Below are positions 43,569 to 52,779 of a stretch of 64,000 nt of DNA, one piece after another. Position 1 is the first letter of the stretch; every line of letters starts with the position of its first letter. Made by a program: the position numbers and the translations under genes. Below the pieces are notes generated by a model. The model was not told the origin of the DNA. It was given only the letters and a program-made list of their open reading frames with translations, and made no database searches. This DNA comes from Segatella copri (GTDB lineage: Bacteria; Bacteroidota; Bacteroidia; Bacteroidales; Bacteroidaceae), in contig NZ_CP137557.1 of the NCBI RefSeq assembly GCF_019249655.2, positions 244,001-308,000 of the forward strand, given 5' to 3'.

Positions 43569-44932
43569 AAATTGTATTTTTTAATTCTTCTGTAGAGCGT
43601 TCTGTCGGAGATGCCCAGTTCTTCGGCAGCCTTCTTGCGGTTGCCGTTGTTGCGTTCCAGGGCACGCTCTATCATCTGTCGGCTCAGTTCACTGAGGTTG
43701 AGCGATTCGTTCTCGCTCTCATTCTCATTCTCCATGTCCTTGATTTCCTCTGCCTCGATATCCTCGGCATCCCGTCTTGGTTCGGCATAGATTCTGCCTT
43801 CCTGCAGATTGCCGAATTCGGAAGGGTAGTGGGGTTCAGACATTCCCGAAACCGATGGGGATGTGATTCCCGAAACCGATGCTGGCATTCCTGAAACCGA
43901 TGGTACGCCTGAAACCGTGGCTGGAGGCATGCCTGAGATGTTTTTCGGATGGCTGAAGCCATTGGCTCCGCTGAGTCCCCGAGCTTCATCTAGCTGGTCG
44001 CGCAGCGATTTCATCTCTCTTCGCAGGTCGCTCACGTTGCCCCTGAGTTCGTAGAGAATCTTGTAGAGCATCTCCCGCTCGCTTTCGTAGCTATGCTGGT
44101 CGTTTCCGGCTTGCGGAATGGTGGCGAGCTGGGTAGTTTCCTCATCTCTTGGGATGAACTGCGAGAGGGTTTCGAGATTGATTTCCCTTTCCCGGCTCAG
44201 CACCGACATCTGTTCGGTGATGTTCTTGAGCTGTCGCACGTTGCCTGGCCACTTATATTTCAGCATGAGCGCCTTGGCATCCTCGGTGAGTGAAATCTTA
44301 GGCAATCGATATTTCTCAGCCATCTGCATTGCGAAGAGGCGGAAGAGCAGGAGGATGTCGTTGCCGCGTTCACGCAGCGGAGGCATCTGGATAGGGATGG
44401 TATTCAAGCGATAGTAGAGGTCTTCGCGGAATTTTCCCTCGCTCACAGCCTTGCGCATGTTTACATTGGTGGCTGCCACAATTCTCACATCAGTCTTTCT
44501 GATTTCGGTGCCGCCCACACGGATGTATTCACCCGTTTCGAGCACACGAAGCAGCCGGGCCTGCGTCTGTATCGGCAGTTCACCCACCTCGTCGAGGAAG
44601 ATGGTACCCTTGTTGGCGATGCCGAAATATCCTTCGCTTTCGCCGATGGCTCCGGTGAAGGAACCTTTCTCATGACCGAAGAGTTCGCTGTCGATGGTAC
44701 CCTCTGGGATACTGCCGCAGTTGATGGCGAAATATCTTTCGCGTCTTCTCGGCGAGTTATCGTGAATGACTCGTGGGATGATTTCCTTACCCACACCGCT
44801 CTCTCCGATGATAAGCACGGAAAGGTCGGTCGGTGCCACCTGCAGGGCGACATCGAGAGCACGGTTCAATCCGTCGCTATTTCCGACGATATTGTAGCGT
44901 TGTTTTATTTTCTGTAGTTCAGAATTATCCAT
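43565..44932 (-). CDS. Sigma-54-type AAA+ transcriptional activator
   Basis: A 455-residue protein without receiver domain. The AAA+ core (~20-245) has Walker A GESGVGKE (~43-50), GSFTGA (sigma54-contact loop) and GTIFLDEVGELP (Walker B). The linker (~255-400) is Met/Pro/Ser-rich low complexity. The C-terminal Fis HTH reads ALERNNGNRKKAAEELGISD. What it senses is unknown. It heads the operon with lptE, TPR and secG. A -7 TAATTTTG is at 44941-44948. Confidence 0.92.
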   Translation of the reverse strand: MDNSELQKIKQRYNIVGNSDGLNRALDVALQVAPTDLSVLIIGESGVGKEIIPRVIHDNSPRRRERYFAINCGSIPEGTIDSELFGHEKGSFTGAIGESEGYFGIANKGTIFLDEVGELPIQTQARLLRVLETGEYIRVGGTEIRKTDVRIVAATNVNMRKAVSEGKFREDLYYRLNTIPIQMPPLRERGNDILLLFRLFAMQMAEKYRLPKISLTEDAKALMLKYKWPGNVRQLKNITEQMSVLSREREINLETLSQFIPRDEETTQLATIPQAGNDQHSYESEREMLYKILYELRGNVSDLRREMKSLRDQLDEARGLSGANGFSHPKNISGMPPATVSGVPSVSGMPASVSGITSPSVSGMSEPHYPSEFGNLQEGRIYAEPRRDAEDIEAEEIKDMENENESENESLNLSELSRQMIERALERNNGNRKKAAEELGISDRTLYRRIKKYNL

Positions 44933-44940
44933 TTAGCTGC

Positions 44941-44948
44941 CAAAATTA
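44941..44948 (-). promoter_or_regulatory. -7 box of the sigma54-activator operon
   Basis: TAATTTTG (minus strand) 9 bp before the ATG. A transcript starting here would be nearly leaderless. Confidence 0.5.
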
Positions 44949-45005
44949 CACATTTTTTTTGAATTAACTGCCTTTTTTGCCCAAAAAGTGGGTATAATAA
45001 GGTAG

Positions 45006-45040
45006 AAAATAGGCGAAAATGTGATATTTCGCCTATTCTC
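45006..45040 (-). terminator. Terminator hairpin after pdxA
   Basis: AATAGGCGAAA (45008-45018) and TTTCGCCTATT (45027-45037) pair over an 8-base loop. It lies ~15 bp after the pdxA stop. Confidence 0.8.
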
Positions 45041-45054
45041 TACGTATTTCGAGC

Positions 45055-46410
45055 CTATTCTGCTGGTTGTGGAGCAGGCTGTTCTGCTGGCTTCTGAGGA
45101 GCCGGCTGCGCCTGTTTTTCGGCAGGATTAGGCTGCTGTGTCAACTTTTTATCAGTCTGCTGGGCAGGCTGAGGGGCATTGTTGTTGGCATTGTTGTTGG
45201 CTTTACCATTGTTGCCACCATTGTTGTTGCCGTTGTTTCCCTTAGGGGCATTCTGCTCGTTGTTTCCCTTGGTGCCGTTCTGCTTGTTTCCGCCCTTTGG
45301 AGGGAATGGGGAAGGAACGTGCTTCTTTGGGATGGAGAAGCGAACCTTCTCGCTCTCATCACGCTTCTCGTGGTAGAGCTTTGGCAGTGGGTTCTGGTAG
45401 GCCTCTTCGCTGGTTTCACGATGGCGGAAGGCATCGAGTGCCAGGAAGATGGCGTGGCGGAACGAGATGGCATCTGCCTCGTTGTAGCCTGCCATATAGT
45501 AGCATGGGGTGGTGTTGGCTGCTGTATGGATGATAGGGAGGCCGGCGGTATAGAGCACGCCATCCTCGTTGAAGAGGGAGTGGAATGGCACGGCTGCCTG
45601 GTCGTGGTACATCGCCATGACGCCATCGAACTCGTTGTAGTATCCGTTGCCGAAGAAATCGTCGGCTGGGTAAGGACCGAATGCCTGGATGCCCTTCTCG
45701 GCGAGTGCATCGATGGCTGGGATGATGATGTTGCGCTCCTCGGTGCCGCAGCTCTGTTCCTCGTTGATGCTTGGGTTGAGGGCGAGCACAGCGATGCGTG
45801 GGTTGGTGAGGAGGAAGTCGCGCTTCAGGGTGTGCCAGAGCAGGGTGGTTTTCTCCACGATGCTTTCCTGGGTGATTGACTTGGCCACCTGGGTGAGTGG
45901 TGTCTTGCCGGTGACGGAGGCAATGCGCAGGTCGTCGCCTACGAGCAGGCTCAGGGCATGGCTGCCGTCGCCCAGACAGGTTTCGATGTAGTCTTTGTGA
46001 TCCACGAAGGTGTAGCCTTCAATCTTGATGTTCTGACTGCTTACCGGGGCAGTGACGAGCACATCGTAGAGACCGTCGCGATAGTCGGTCATGGCACGGT
46101 CGAGAGCCTTGACTGCTGCTGCTCCTGATTCCGGAGTAGGCATACCCATATCCACTTTCACTTCCTCTTCTATGGCAGCGAGGAGGTTGATTCTTCCATC
46201 CTCAGCATCTTCAGCTTTCTGGATGATGGAGAACTGGGCTGGCAGGTTCATCGCCTTGCGATAGTAGGCTGCCACTTTTGGCGAGCCGTAGATGATAGGG
46301 GTGCAATACTCCAGCATCTCCGGTTCGTTGAATGCCTTAAAAATGAGTTCATATCCGATACCGTTGGTATCGCCGTGGGTGATAGCCACTTTGATTCTTT
46401 TGTTGTCCAT
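45055..46410 (-). CDS. pdxA: 4-hydroxythreonine-4-phosphate dehydrogenase (PdxA family) with low-complexity tail
   Basis: A 451-residue protein. Residues ~1-360 are a normal PdxA: ITHGDTNGIGYELIFK, TAPVSSQNI, FVDHKDYIE, ALNPSINEEQ, YPADDFFGNG, MYHDQAAVPFHSL and GLPIIHTAANTTPCYY; metal-binding His are in VDHKD and MYHDQ. It makes 3-amino-1-hydroxyacetone phosphate for pyridoxal phosphate. Residues ~362-451 form an Asn/Gln/Pro/Gly-rich tail that ordinary PdxA lacks. It follows DUF4837 by 6 bp. Confidence 0.92.
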   Translation of the reverse strand: MDNKRIKVAITHGDTNGIGYELIFKAFNEPEMLEYCTPIIYGSPKVAAYYRKAMNLPAQFSIIQKAEDAEDGRINLLAAIEEEVKVDMGMPTPESGAAAVKALDRAMTDYRDGLYDVLVTAPVSSQNIKIEGYTFVDHKDYIETCLGDGSHALSLLVGDDLRIASVTGKTPLTQVAKSITQESIVEKTTLLWHTLKRDFLLTNPRIAVLALNPSINEEQSCGTEERNIIIPAIDALAEKGIQAFGPYPADDFFGNGYYNEFDGVMAMYHDQAAVPFHSLFNEDGVLYTAGLPIIHTAANTTPCYYMAGYNEADAISFRHAIFLALDAFRHRETSEEAYQNPLPKLYHEKRDESEKVRFSIPKKHVPSPFPPKGGNKQNGTKGNNEQNAPKGNNGNNNGGNNGKANNNANNNAPQPAQQTDKKLTQQPNPAEKQAQPAPQKPAEQPAPQPAE

Positions 46411-46416
46411 GAAATT

Positions 46417-47391
46417 TTATTTTATAGTAGAAATCGCAGCTTCGAGCTGCTTGATTAATATTTTCTTTTTCATTTCGGGTGCATAGACAAAGGCGATGAT
46501 GTAGAGGTTATAGCCTTGCTTTGCTGCCTGGCTTGTTTGCCTATGAATGCGATGCATTACGTAAGGCCCTCCCATGGCATCTCCTTTCATCTCCCAGAGT
46601 CCTCTTTCTGAGAGATGAGGAATCACCATATACATGCTGTCGGTTTCACCCGGCATATTGGTTCGGAGAATGCTATCAATCAAAGCCTTGTCATTTACAT
46701 GAAAAGCATTTGAATTCTTCATTCTTCGTTCTTCACTCTTCACTTTCATTATGAGCAGGTTCTGCATGCCCGAACTGGCGTTGTTCGAGATCCAGATGAA
46801 GTCTTTCGCCTTTTTGCTGGCGTTCATCGCTGCAGGAATCTTCATGTCGATGCCGAACATCTTTTTGATTTCGTCCTGCATCTCCCTGTTTTGTTTGCTG
46901 GGGTTGCCGGAGATGATATCTGCCAGATGTTTCAGTTCCACTTCATCCACGATGTGGCGGAGTTTCTCGCCATTGAGCCTTTCCCGCAACTGCTGTGCCG
47001 ATTGGGCGGTTATGCGAATGATATTCTGTGGCGCTGCATTCTCGTCGTGGTGAAGTGTGACGGAGAAATCCCGCTCTCCGATATTCTGTTCTCCGAAATC
47101 CCGTTCTCCGATATTCACGACGATTCGGGTTCTTACGAGCAGATAGTTTCCCCGGGTCTTGCCCTTCTTTACCTGAATCAGTCGGCAGAGTGGTTCGGGT
47201 TGGGGCAGTCCTGTCACATCCTCCGTCAGCATCTTGGTTACGATGCTGTCGGTATCTCCCTCAAGCACCACCTCGTAAGGCATTCCCGTGCTTTTGGGCA
47301 GTTTCCCATTTCGCCCTCCTGTGCTGCAGCTTGCCAGGAAGAGTAACAGGAGGCAGCCAGCAAGAAGAGTCTTTAAAGATTCTCTAACCAT
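46417..47391 (-). CDS. DUF4837 family lipoprotein
   Basis: I take the start MVRESLKTLLAG (ATG 47389-47391), which gives a lipoprotein signal ending LLLLFLASCSTGG. The body (VRTRIVVNIGERD, IVDEVELKHLADIISG, YNLYIIAFVYAPEMKKK) resembles DUF4837, a Bacteroidota family of unknown role. The frame includes a duplicated GERDFGEQNI-type segment and an in-frame GA-rich repeat insert coding VKSEERRMKNSN. It overlaps the upstream mini protein gene by 19 bp. Confidence 0.82.
   Translation of the reverse strand: MVRESLKTLLAGCLLLLFLASCSTGGRNGKLPKSTGMPYEVVLEGDTDSIVTKMLTEDVTGLPQPEPLCRLIQVKKGKTRGNYLLVRTRIVVNIGERDFGEQNIGERDFSVTLHHDENAAPQNIIRITAQSAQQLRERLNGEKLRHIVDEVELKHLADIISGNPSKQNREMQDEIKKMFGIDMKIPAAMNASKKAKDFIWISNNASSGMQNLLIMKVKSEERRMKNSNAFHVNDKALIDSILRTNMPGETDSMYMVIPHLSERGLWEMKGDAMGGPYVMHRIHRQTSQAAKQGYNLYIIAFVYAPEMKKKILIKQLEAAISTIK
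46711..46748. repeat. GA-rich repeat inside the DUF4837 gene
   Basis: On the minus strand AAAGTGAAGAGTGAAGAACG and following bases, nearly identical to the spacer after trpE (13642-13680) and related to the insert within trpE. It is kept in frame. Confidence 0.75.
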
Positions 47392-47477
47392 TTCTTTCCT
47401 GGTTTTGTATAAAGCCAAGCCAGAAAGCTGAGAGCTATGATGAGACTTATCGTCATTGTAAATGTAAACAAATTCAT
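47373..47477 (-). CDS. Mini membrane protein, 34 residues (paralogue A)
   Basis: ATG at 47475-47477. MNLFTFTMTISLIIALSFLA starts a single membrane helix, followed by WLYTKPGKKWLENL. It is a close paralogue of the ORF directly upstream. Its last codons overlap the start of the DUF4837 gene, suggesting translational coupling. Confidence 0.75.
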   Translation of the reverse strand: MNLFTFTMTISLIIALSFLAWLYTKPGKKWLENL

Positions 47478-47481
47478 GATC

Positions 47482-47589
47482 TTATTTAAATCCATCAAGC
47501 CATTTTTGACCAGGTTTTGTGTATAACCATCCCAATATGCATAATGAGATGATGCAACTCGTAACCATTGTAAATGTAAACATGTCCAT
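47482..47589 (-). CDS. Mini membrane protein, 35 residues (paralogue B)
   Basis: ATG at 47587-47589 (MDM; a second ATG is at 47581-47583). FTFTMVTSCIISLCILG is one membrane helix, then WLYTKPGQKWLDGFK. Shares FTFTM, the helix and WLYTKPG-KWL with paralogue A, 4 bp apart. It follows rlmN by 13 bp. Confidence 0.75.
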   Translation of the reverse strand: MDMFTFTMVTSCIISLCILGWLYTKPGQKWLDGFK

Positions 47590-47602
47590 ACTCCCCCTCC
47601 TT

Positions 47603-48670
47603 TTATTTATGCTTCTGCTCCTCATCCTCGTGCTGTCGGATTTCTCCAATCTTCTTCGAGGTGCTGAGCAAGCCGCAGGCGGCATAGATGTCCTGGCCGC
47701 GGCTGGCACGGATGGTGGTGAAAACACCATGCTGGGTGAGGTAATCACGGAACTGCTCCATCTTTTCGTCGTTCACACCCTGCAACGGGATGTCGGGAAT
47801 CTGATGGAAACGGATGAGATTGAAACGGCAATCCAGACCCTTCACCAGTTTGATGATGGCCTTGGCATGCTGCATGCTGTCGTTCACGCCCTTGAACACG
47901 ATGTACTCGAAACTCAGGCGGCGCTGATGGGAGAAATCGTAGTTCTTCAGCAACTCCACCACCTGCTCGATACTCATGCCCCTTTCGGCAGGCATCAGTT
48001 CGGCACGCTCCGATGGAATAGGGTCGTGCATCGAAATCGCTACATGGCACTCGCTCTCTTCCAGGAATCGCTTCAGCTTGTTCTTCACGCCCACAGAACT
48101 TACCGTGATGCGCTTTGGACTCCACGCCCAACCGTAATCGGCGGTGAGAATCTCGGTGGCACGAAGCACATTGTCGAGATTATCCATCGGCTCGCCCTGT
48201 CCCATGAACACGATGTTGGTGAGCTTATCCACCTCAGGCAGCGAGTAAATCTGGTTCAGGATGTCGCCGGCAGGCAAACTCCCCTCGAATCCCTGCTTTC
48301 CGGTCTGGCAGAAGAGGCAGTTCATCTTGCAGCCCACCTGCGAAGAGACGCAGAGCGTGGCGCGGTCCTTATCAGGAATATACACCGTTTCCACGAACTT
48401 TCCGCTTCGGGTAGGGAAGAGATACTTGATGGTACCATCCACGGAATGTTGTGCGTCAGAATATTCTGCGCATCCTATTTCGTATTCGGCAGCGAGTTTG
48501 GCACGGTTGGCCTTCGAGATATTGGTCATCTCATCAATGCTCTTCACATGCTGCTCATAGAGCCACTTCGCCATCTGTCCGCCTGTGAAGGCAGGCATGC
48601 CGAGATCCTTAGCCACCTGCTTCAATTCGGCAAGTGTAAGGCCCAAAAGATATTTTTTTTCATTATTCAT
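47603..48670 (-). CDS. rlmN: 23S rRNA (adenine-2503-C2)-methyltransferase
   Basis: A 355-residue radical SAM enzyme that methylates A2503 of 23S rRNA and A37 of some tRNAs. The [4Fe-4S] motif is CKMNCLFCQ; the upstream HSVDGTIKYLFPT, and GQGEPMDNLDNVLRA and AISMHDP are family features. The C-terminal catalytic Cys is in RGQDIYAACGLL. First gene of a five-gene minus-strand run ending with pdxA. Confidence 0.97.
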   Translation of the reverse strand: MNNEKKYLLGLTLAELKQVAKDLGMPAFTGGQMAKWLYEQHVKSIDEMTNISKANRAKLAAEYEIGCAEYSDAQHSVDGTIKYLFPTRSGKFVETVYIPDKDRATLCVSSQVGCKMNCLFCQTGKQGFEGSLPAGDILNQIYSLPEVDKLTNIVFMGQGEPMDNLDNVLRATEILTADYGWAWSPKRITVSSVGVKNKLKRFLEESECHVAISMHDPIPSERAELMPAERGMSIEQVVELLKNYDFSHQRRLSFEYIVFKGVNDSMQHAKAIIKLVKGLDCRFNLIRFHQIPDIPLQGVNDEKMEQFRDYLTQHGVFTTIRASRGQDIYAACGLLSTSKKIGEIRQHEDEEQKHK

Positions 48671-48674
48671 ACTG

Positions 48675-48712
48675 CAAAGATAGTGTTTTTTGCCGAAAAA
48701 GTGTTATCTTTG
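48675..48712. promoter_or_regulatory. Divergent promoters of rlmN and the SpoIID fusion gene
   Basis: Minus-strand -7 TATCTTTG (48675-48682) ends 4 bp from the rlmN ATG; plus-strand -7 TATCTTTG (48705-48712) serves the 1290-residue gene at 48807. The two boxes are 22 bp apart, so they would compete for polymerase. Confidence 0.65.
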
Positions 48713-48806
48713 CCACATATTTTAAGATAATAAGTTGAAATAAAGATAAAAAACATAGTTTCAAGCCTCAAAACGGGGTGAAAAACAGAAAATAAGGAAC
48801 AAAGAA

Positions 48807-51800
48807 ATGAGAGAAAAAATAGACCTTTTCTTGCCATGTGAAGACCTGGAGGTGGCCCAAGAAGCACTCGGAGAACTTCATGACAACAAGACAGTTCAGC
48901 ATATCAACCTGATGGTGAGCGCCGATTTCGCTGCCCACCATCAGGTGCCAGACGGCTGTACCTTCGTGGTTATCGACCGACTGGAGAGTAGCAACACCGT
49001 GGAGAGCATCGCCGAAAATGCCGATGCCGACTTCGTGATGATCTGCACCAAGACCACCCCTATCAGATGGGGCCTCTATGCCTTGGAGCGTTTCCTGCGC
49101 ACGGCGGATGATACCGCGGCGGTGATGGTTTACTCCGACCACTATTCGCTGGTGAAGGATGATGCATCTTCAGAAAATGCATCTTCTGAAGCAGATGCAT
49201 CTGATTCGGAAAAAGCATCTGGTAAACTGGAAAAGCATCCTGTGATTGATTATCAGCAGGGTAGTTTGCGGGATGACTTCGATTTCGGAAGTCTCTGGCT
49301 CGTCAAGGCGCAGGCGCTGCGCAACTATATCGCCCAGCAGGATAGACAGGAATATCAGTTTGCCGGCCTCTACGACCTGCGTCTCTATCTGAGTAGGGTG
49401 GGAGAAATCTTCCATCTGAATGAGTTCCTCTATACCGAGAACGAACTGGATAACAGAAAGAGCGGCGAAAAGCAGTTTGACTATGTGAACCCTAGAAACC
49501 GTGAGGTGCAGATAGAGATGGAAAAGGCTTGTACCCAGCATCTTAACAAGGTGGGTGCCCTGGTGGATACCAGCTACTACCGTCTGCCTGATTTCGACGA
49601 ACAGGAGTTTGAATACGAGGCTTCGGTGGTGATTCCGGTGTTTAACCGAGAGAAGACCATCGCCGATGCCGTGAAGAGTGCCCTGGCGCAGAAAACGGAT
49701 TTCAAGTTTAACGTGATTGTGGTGAACAATCATTCTACAGATAAAACCGGAGAGATTCTTGATGAAATAGCAGATGACCGTTTGATTCAGATAGTTCCTG
49801 ATAGAAAGGACTTGGGTATCGGCGGCTGCTGGAATGTAGCCATCAACAGCGACTATTGCGGAAAATTCGCCGTGCAGCTGGATAGCGACGACCTGTATTC
49901 ATCTTCTGAAACCCTTCAGAAGATAGTGGATGCCTTCTACGAGCAGAAGGCGGCGATGATGATTGGCGCCTACCGCATGTGCGATTTCGACCTGAATACC
50001 CTGCCTCCGGGACTCATCGACCACAAGGAATGGACCGAGGATAACGGTTGCAACAACGCCTTGCGTATCAACGGCTTGGGAGCGCCACGTGCCTTCTTTA
50101 CCCCGTTGGTACGACAGATGCAGTTCCCTAACACCAGCTATGGTGAGGATTATGCCCTGGGACTGGCTTTCTCTCGCCGCTATCGCATCGGCAGAATCTA
50201 CGACGAGCTTTATCTCTGCCGTCGCTGGGGAGGCAATTCGGATGCCGCCCTGAGCATCGACAGGGTGAATGCCAACAATCTCTATAAAGACCGTCTGCGC
50301 ACCATGGAGCTGATGGCCCGCAAGCAGATGATGCAGGGCAAGGCGGATATCATGGAAGACAGTAGCATCTCTCGCTTCTTCAACCGACAGTTAGAGAAAT
50401 GGGCTGATGCCCGCCATCGCTTCCGCGACCTGAAGCATGTGGAAACCCGCCAGCTCTCGGAACTGGTCAAGCTGCAGTGGAACCCTGCCCGCATCGTGAG
50501 CACGGGAGCCAAGATAGACAGGAAGACCCTGGGCGAGCGCCCTTGCTTCCTCTGCGACCGCAACCGACCAAAGGAGCAGATGTCGCAGCAGATAGATGAA
50601 AACTTCCATCTGCTGGTGAATCCGTTCCCAATCCTTCCGGTGCATTTCACCATTCCGGCCCGCAAGCATCAGTATCAGGCCATCTATCAGAACTATGGCG
50701 AGATGCATCGCTTCCTCTCGCTTCACAGCGAACTGATGGTGTTCTATAACGGTCCGAAGTGTGGTGCCTCTGCCCCAGATCATCTTCATTTCCAGGCGGG
50801 TACGAGCGGCATCCTGCCGTTGCAGTCCAACTGGCAGCGTCTTTCGCGCAATCTTACTGACGTCATCACTCTGAACGATGAAGAGAAGATAGCCGTGGTT
50901 CACGACTTCGTGGTTCCAGCCTTCGTCATCATCTCGAAGAGTGAGGAGAGCGACGAGATGCTCTTCCACCGTCTTTACAGAGCCATGCCGCTGCGTGGCG
51001 GAGAGACCGAACCGATGATGAACATCGTGGCTTGGAGAAAGGGCGATGAATTCATCTCGGTGGTGATTCCGAGAGAGAAGCACCGTCCGGAGGCTTACTT
51101 TGCCGATGGCGATGCCCAACTGATGGTTTCACCGGGTGCCCTGGATATGTCGGGACTCATCATCACCCCAAGAGAGGAGGATTTCAGAAAACTGACCGAT
51201 GAGCGTGCCGAGGCACTGCTGCAGGAATGCAGTGTGAGCCAGGAGAAGATGAACAGCATCGTGAGCAAGCTGAAGGTGGCAAAGGAGGCTGAAGATTCCA
51301 TTCTGGCTACATCTGCCCTATATAATAATGAGGAGGAACCAGAGGTTACCGTGGGCATCGTGAGTGCCCAAAAGGTGCATTTCTCGCTGAACAAGCCTTA
51401 TCTGGCTAAGGGCGAAATCGTGATTGGCGAGCAGGAGGTGGAGTTCTTCGAGGGAGGTATCATGTGGAACGGTAATCTTTACAGTAAGCTCACCTTCCAT
51501 CCGCAGAGCGACGACGCCTCGTTCTCTATCAGCGACGTGACCATCGGCGTGAACTTCCACTGGGAGCGCAAGGAGACGCAGACCTTCCTGGGTGCCCTCC
51601 GCTTCGTGGTGGAATCGGATAAGATCTATGCCATCAACGAACTGCCGGTGGAGCGCTATCTGGAGAGTGTAATCAGCAGTGAGATGAGTGCCACATCGAG
51701 CCTAGAACTGCTGAAGGCACATGCCGTGATTTCACGTTCGTGGCTGCTGGCGCAGATGCAGAAGCGCAGAGAGGTGGCTGAGAGCGGCAACAATTTCTTC

Positions 51801-52679
51801 TCGTTCACCAAGAAGGAGGATATGCTGATTCGCTGGTACGACCGTGAGGACCACACCCTCTTTGACGTGTGCGCCGATGACCACTGCCAGCGCTACCAGG
51901 GCATCACGAAGGAAACCTCGCCACATGTTGCCGAGGCTATCAGGCTGACCCGTGGCCAGGTGTTGCTGGATGGCGGCGAGATTTGCGATGCAAGATTCTC
52001 GAAATGCTGCGGCGGAGTAACTGAGGAATTCCAATACTGCTGGGAGAATACGCCGAAGAACTATCTCACGGCAGTGAGAGACATCGCCTTGGGAATATCG
52101 GGAACAGAAAATAATTTAGGAACGAAGGCCCCTCTTCCTAATCTTACCAATGAGGATGAGGCAGAGAAGTGGATCCGCTTCAATCCGCCTGCTTTCTGCA
52201 ACACGCAGGATAAGAAAATCCTCTCGGAGGTGCTGAACGATTACGACCAGGAGACCGTGGATTTCTATCGCTGGAAGGTGACCCTGACCCAGGAGAAGTT
52301 GCAGCAGCTCATCGCCGACAAGCTGAAGATGGACTTCGGTGCCATCCTCGACATGAAGGCGGTGGAGAGAGGAACGAGCGGCCGCATCAGCAAGCTGCAG
52401 ATTATCGGAACCGAGAAGACCTTCACCATCGGTAAGGAACTGGAAATCCGCCGTGCCCTGAGCGATTCTCATCTTTTGAGCTCTGCCTTCGTGGTAGATA
52501 AATATGATGCAGATGAAAACGGTGTTCCGCAGCGCTTCGAACTGATTGGCGCCGGATGGGGACACGGAGTAGGACTCTGCCAGATTGGTGCTGCCGTGAT
52601 GGGCGAGGAGGGCTATCTCTATGATGCCATCCTGCTGCACTACTATCAGGGAGCAGAAATCAAGAAACTCTATCAATAA
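48807..52679 (+). CDS. GT2-GT2-DUF4922-SpoIID fusion protein
   Basis: A 1290-residue polypeptide without signal peptide. Residues ~1-235 look like a degenerate GT2-like domain with a Ser/Asp/Glu-rich insert (~119-142). ~272-500 is a clear GT2 domain ([25 protein letters not shown] at 357-362, [12 protein letters not shown]). ~540-810 is DUF4922, HIT/GalT-like, with CFLC (580-583) and DHLHFQ (His659, His661). ~850-1290 is SpoIID/LytB-like ([16 protein letters not shown], Glu959; [24 protein letters not shown]). SpoIID cleaves glycan strands in other bacteria. An AmpG-like permease follows at 100 bp. Lack of export signal for a wall hydrolase domain is odd. Confidence 0.85.
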   Translation: MREKIDLFLPCEDLEVAQEALGELHDNKTVQHINLMVSADFAAHHQVPDGCTFVVIDRLESSNTVESIAENADADFVMICTKTTPIRWGLYALERFLRTADDTAAVMVYSDHYSLVKDDASSENASSEADASDSEKASGKLEKHPVIDYQQGSLRDDFDFGSLWLVKAQALRNYIAQQDRQEYQFAGLYDLRLYLSRVGEIFHLNEFLYTENELDNRKSGEKQFDYVNPRNREVQIEMEKACTQHLNKVGALVDTSYYRLPDFDEQEFEYEASVVIPVFNREKTIADAVKSALAQKTDFKFNVIVVNNHSTDKTGEILDEIADDRLIQIVPDRKDLGIGGCWNVAINSDYCGKFAVQLDSDDLYSSSETLQKIVDAFYEQKAAMMIGAYRMCDFDLNTLPPGLIDHKEWTEDNGCNNALRINGLGAPRAFFTPLVRQMQFPNTSYGEDYALGLAFSRRYRIGRIYDELYLCRRWGGNSDAALSIDRVNANNLYKDRLRTMELMARKQMMQGKADIMEDSSISRFFNRQLEKWADARHRFRDLKHVETRQLSELVKLQWNPARIVSTGAKIDRKTLGERPCFLCDRNRPKEQMSQQIDENFHLLVNPFPILPVHFTIPARKHQYQAIYQNYGEMHRFLSLHSELMVFYNGPKCGASAPDHLHFQAGTSGILPLQSNWQRLSRNLTDVITLNDEEKIAVVHDFVVPAFVIISKSEESDEMLFHRLYRAMPLRGGETEPMMNIVAWRKGDEFISVVIPREKHRPEAYFADGDAQLMVSPGALDMSGLIITPREEDFRKLTDERAEALLQECSVSQEKMNSIVSKLKVAKEAEDSILATSALYNNEEEPEVTVGIVSAQKVHFSLNKPYLAKGEIVIGEQEVEFFEGGIMWNGNLYSKLTFHPQSDDASFSISDVTIGVNFHWERKETQTFLGALRFVVESDKIYAINELPVERYLESVISSEMSATSSLELLKAHAVISRSWLLAQMQKRREVAESGNNFFSFTKKEDMLIRWYDREDHTLFDVCADDHCQRYQGITKETSPHVAEAIRLTRGQVLLDGGEICDARFSKCCGGVTEEFQYCWENTPKNYLTAVRDIALGISGTENNLGTKAPLPNLTNEDEAEKWIRFNPPAFCNTQDKKILSEVLNDYDQETVDFYRWKVTLTQEKLQQLIADKLKMDFGAILDMKAVERGTSGRISKLQIIGTEKTFTIGKELEIRRALSDSHLLSSAFVVDKYDADENGVPQRFELIGAGWGHGVGLCQIGAAVMGEEGYLYDAILLHYYQGAEIKKLYQ

Positions 52680-52779
52680 AAAGAAACACTATCAATAATT
52701 TGAATGTTGAATGTTGGGTGTTAAAAGAGGCTACGCTTCTTTTGACACCTGGTGTTCTGAACCTAATATTAAAAATGAA

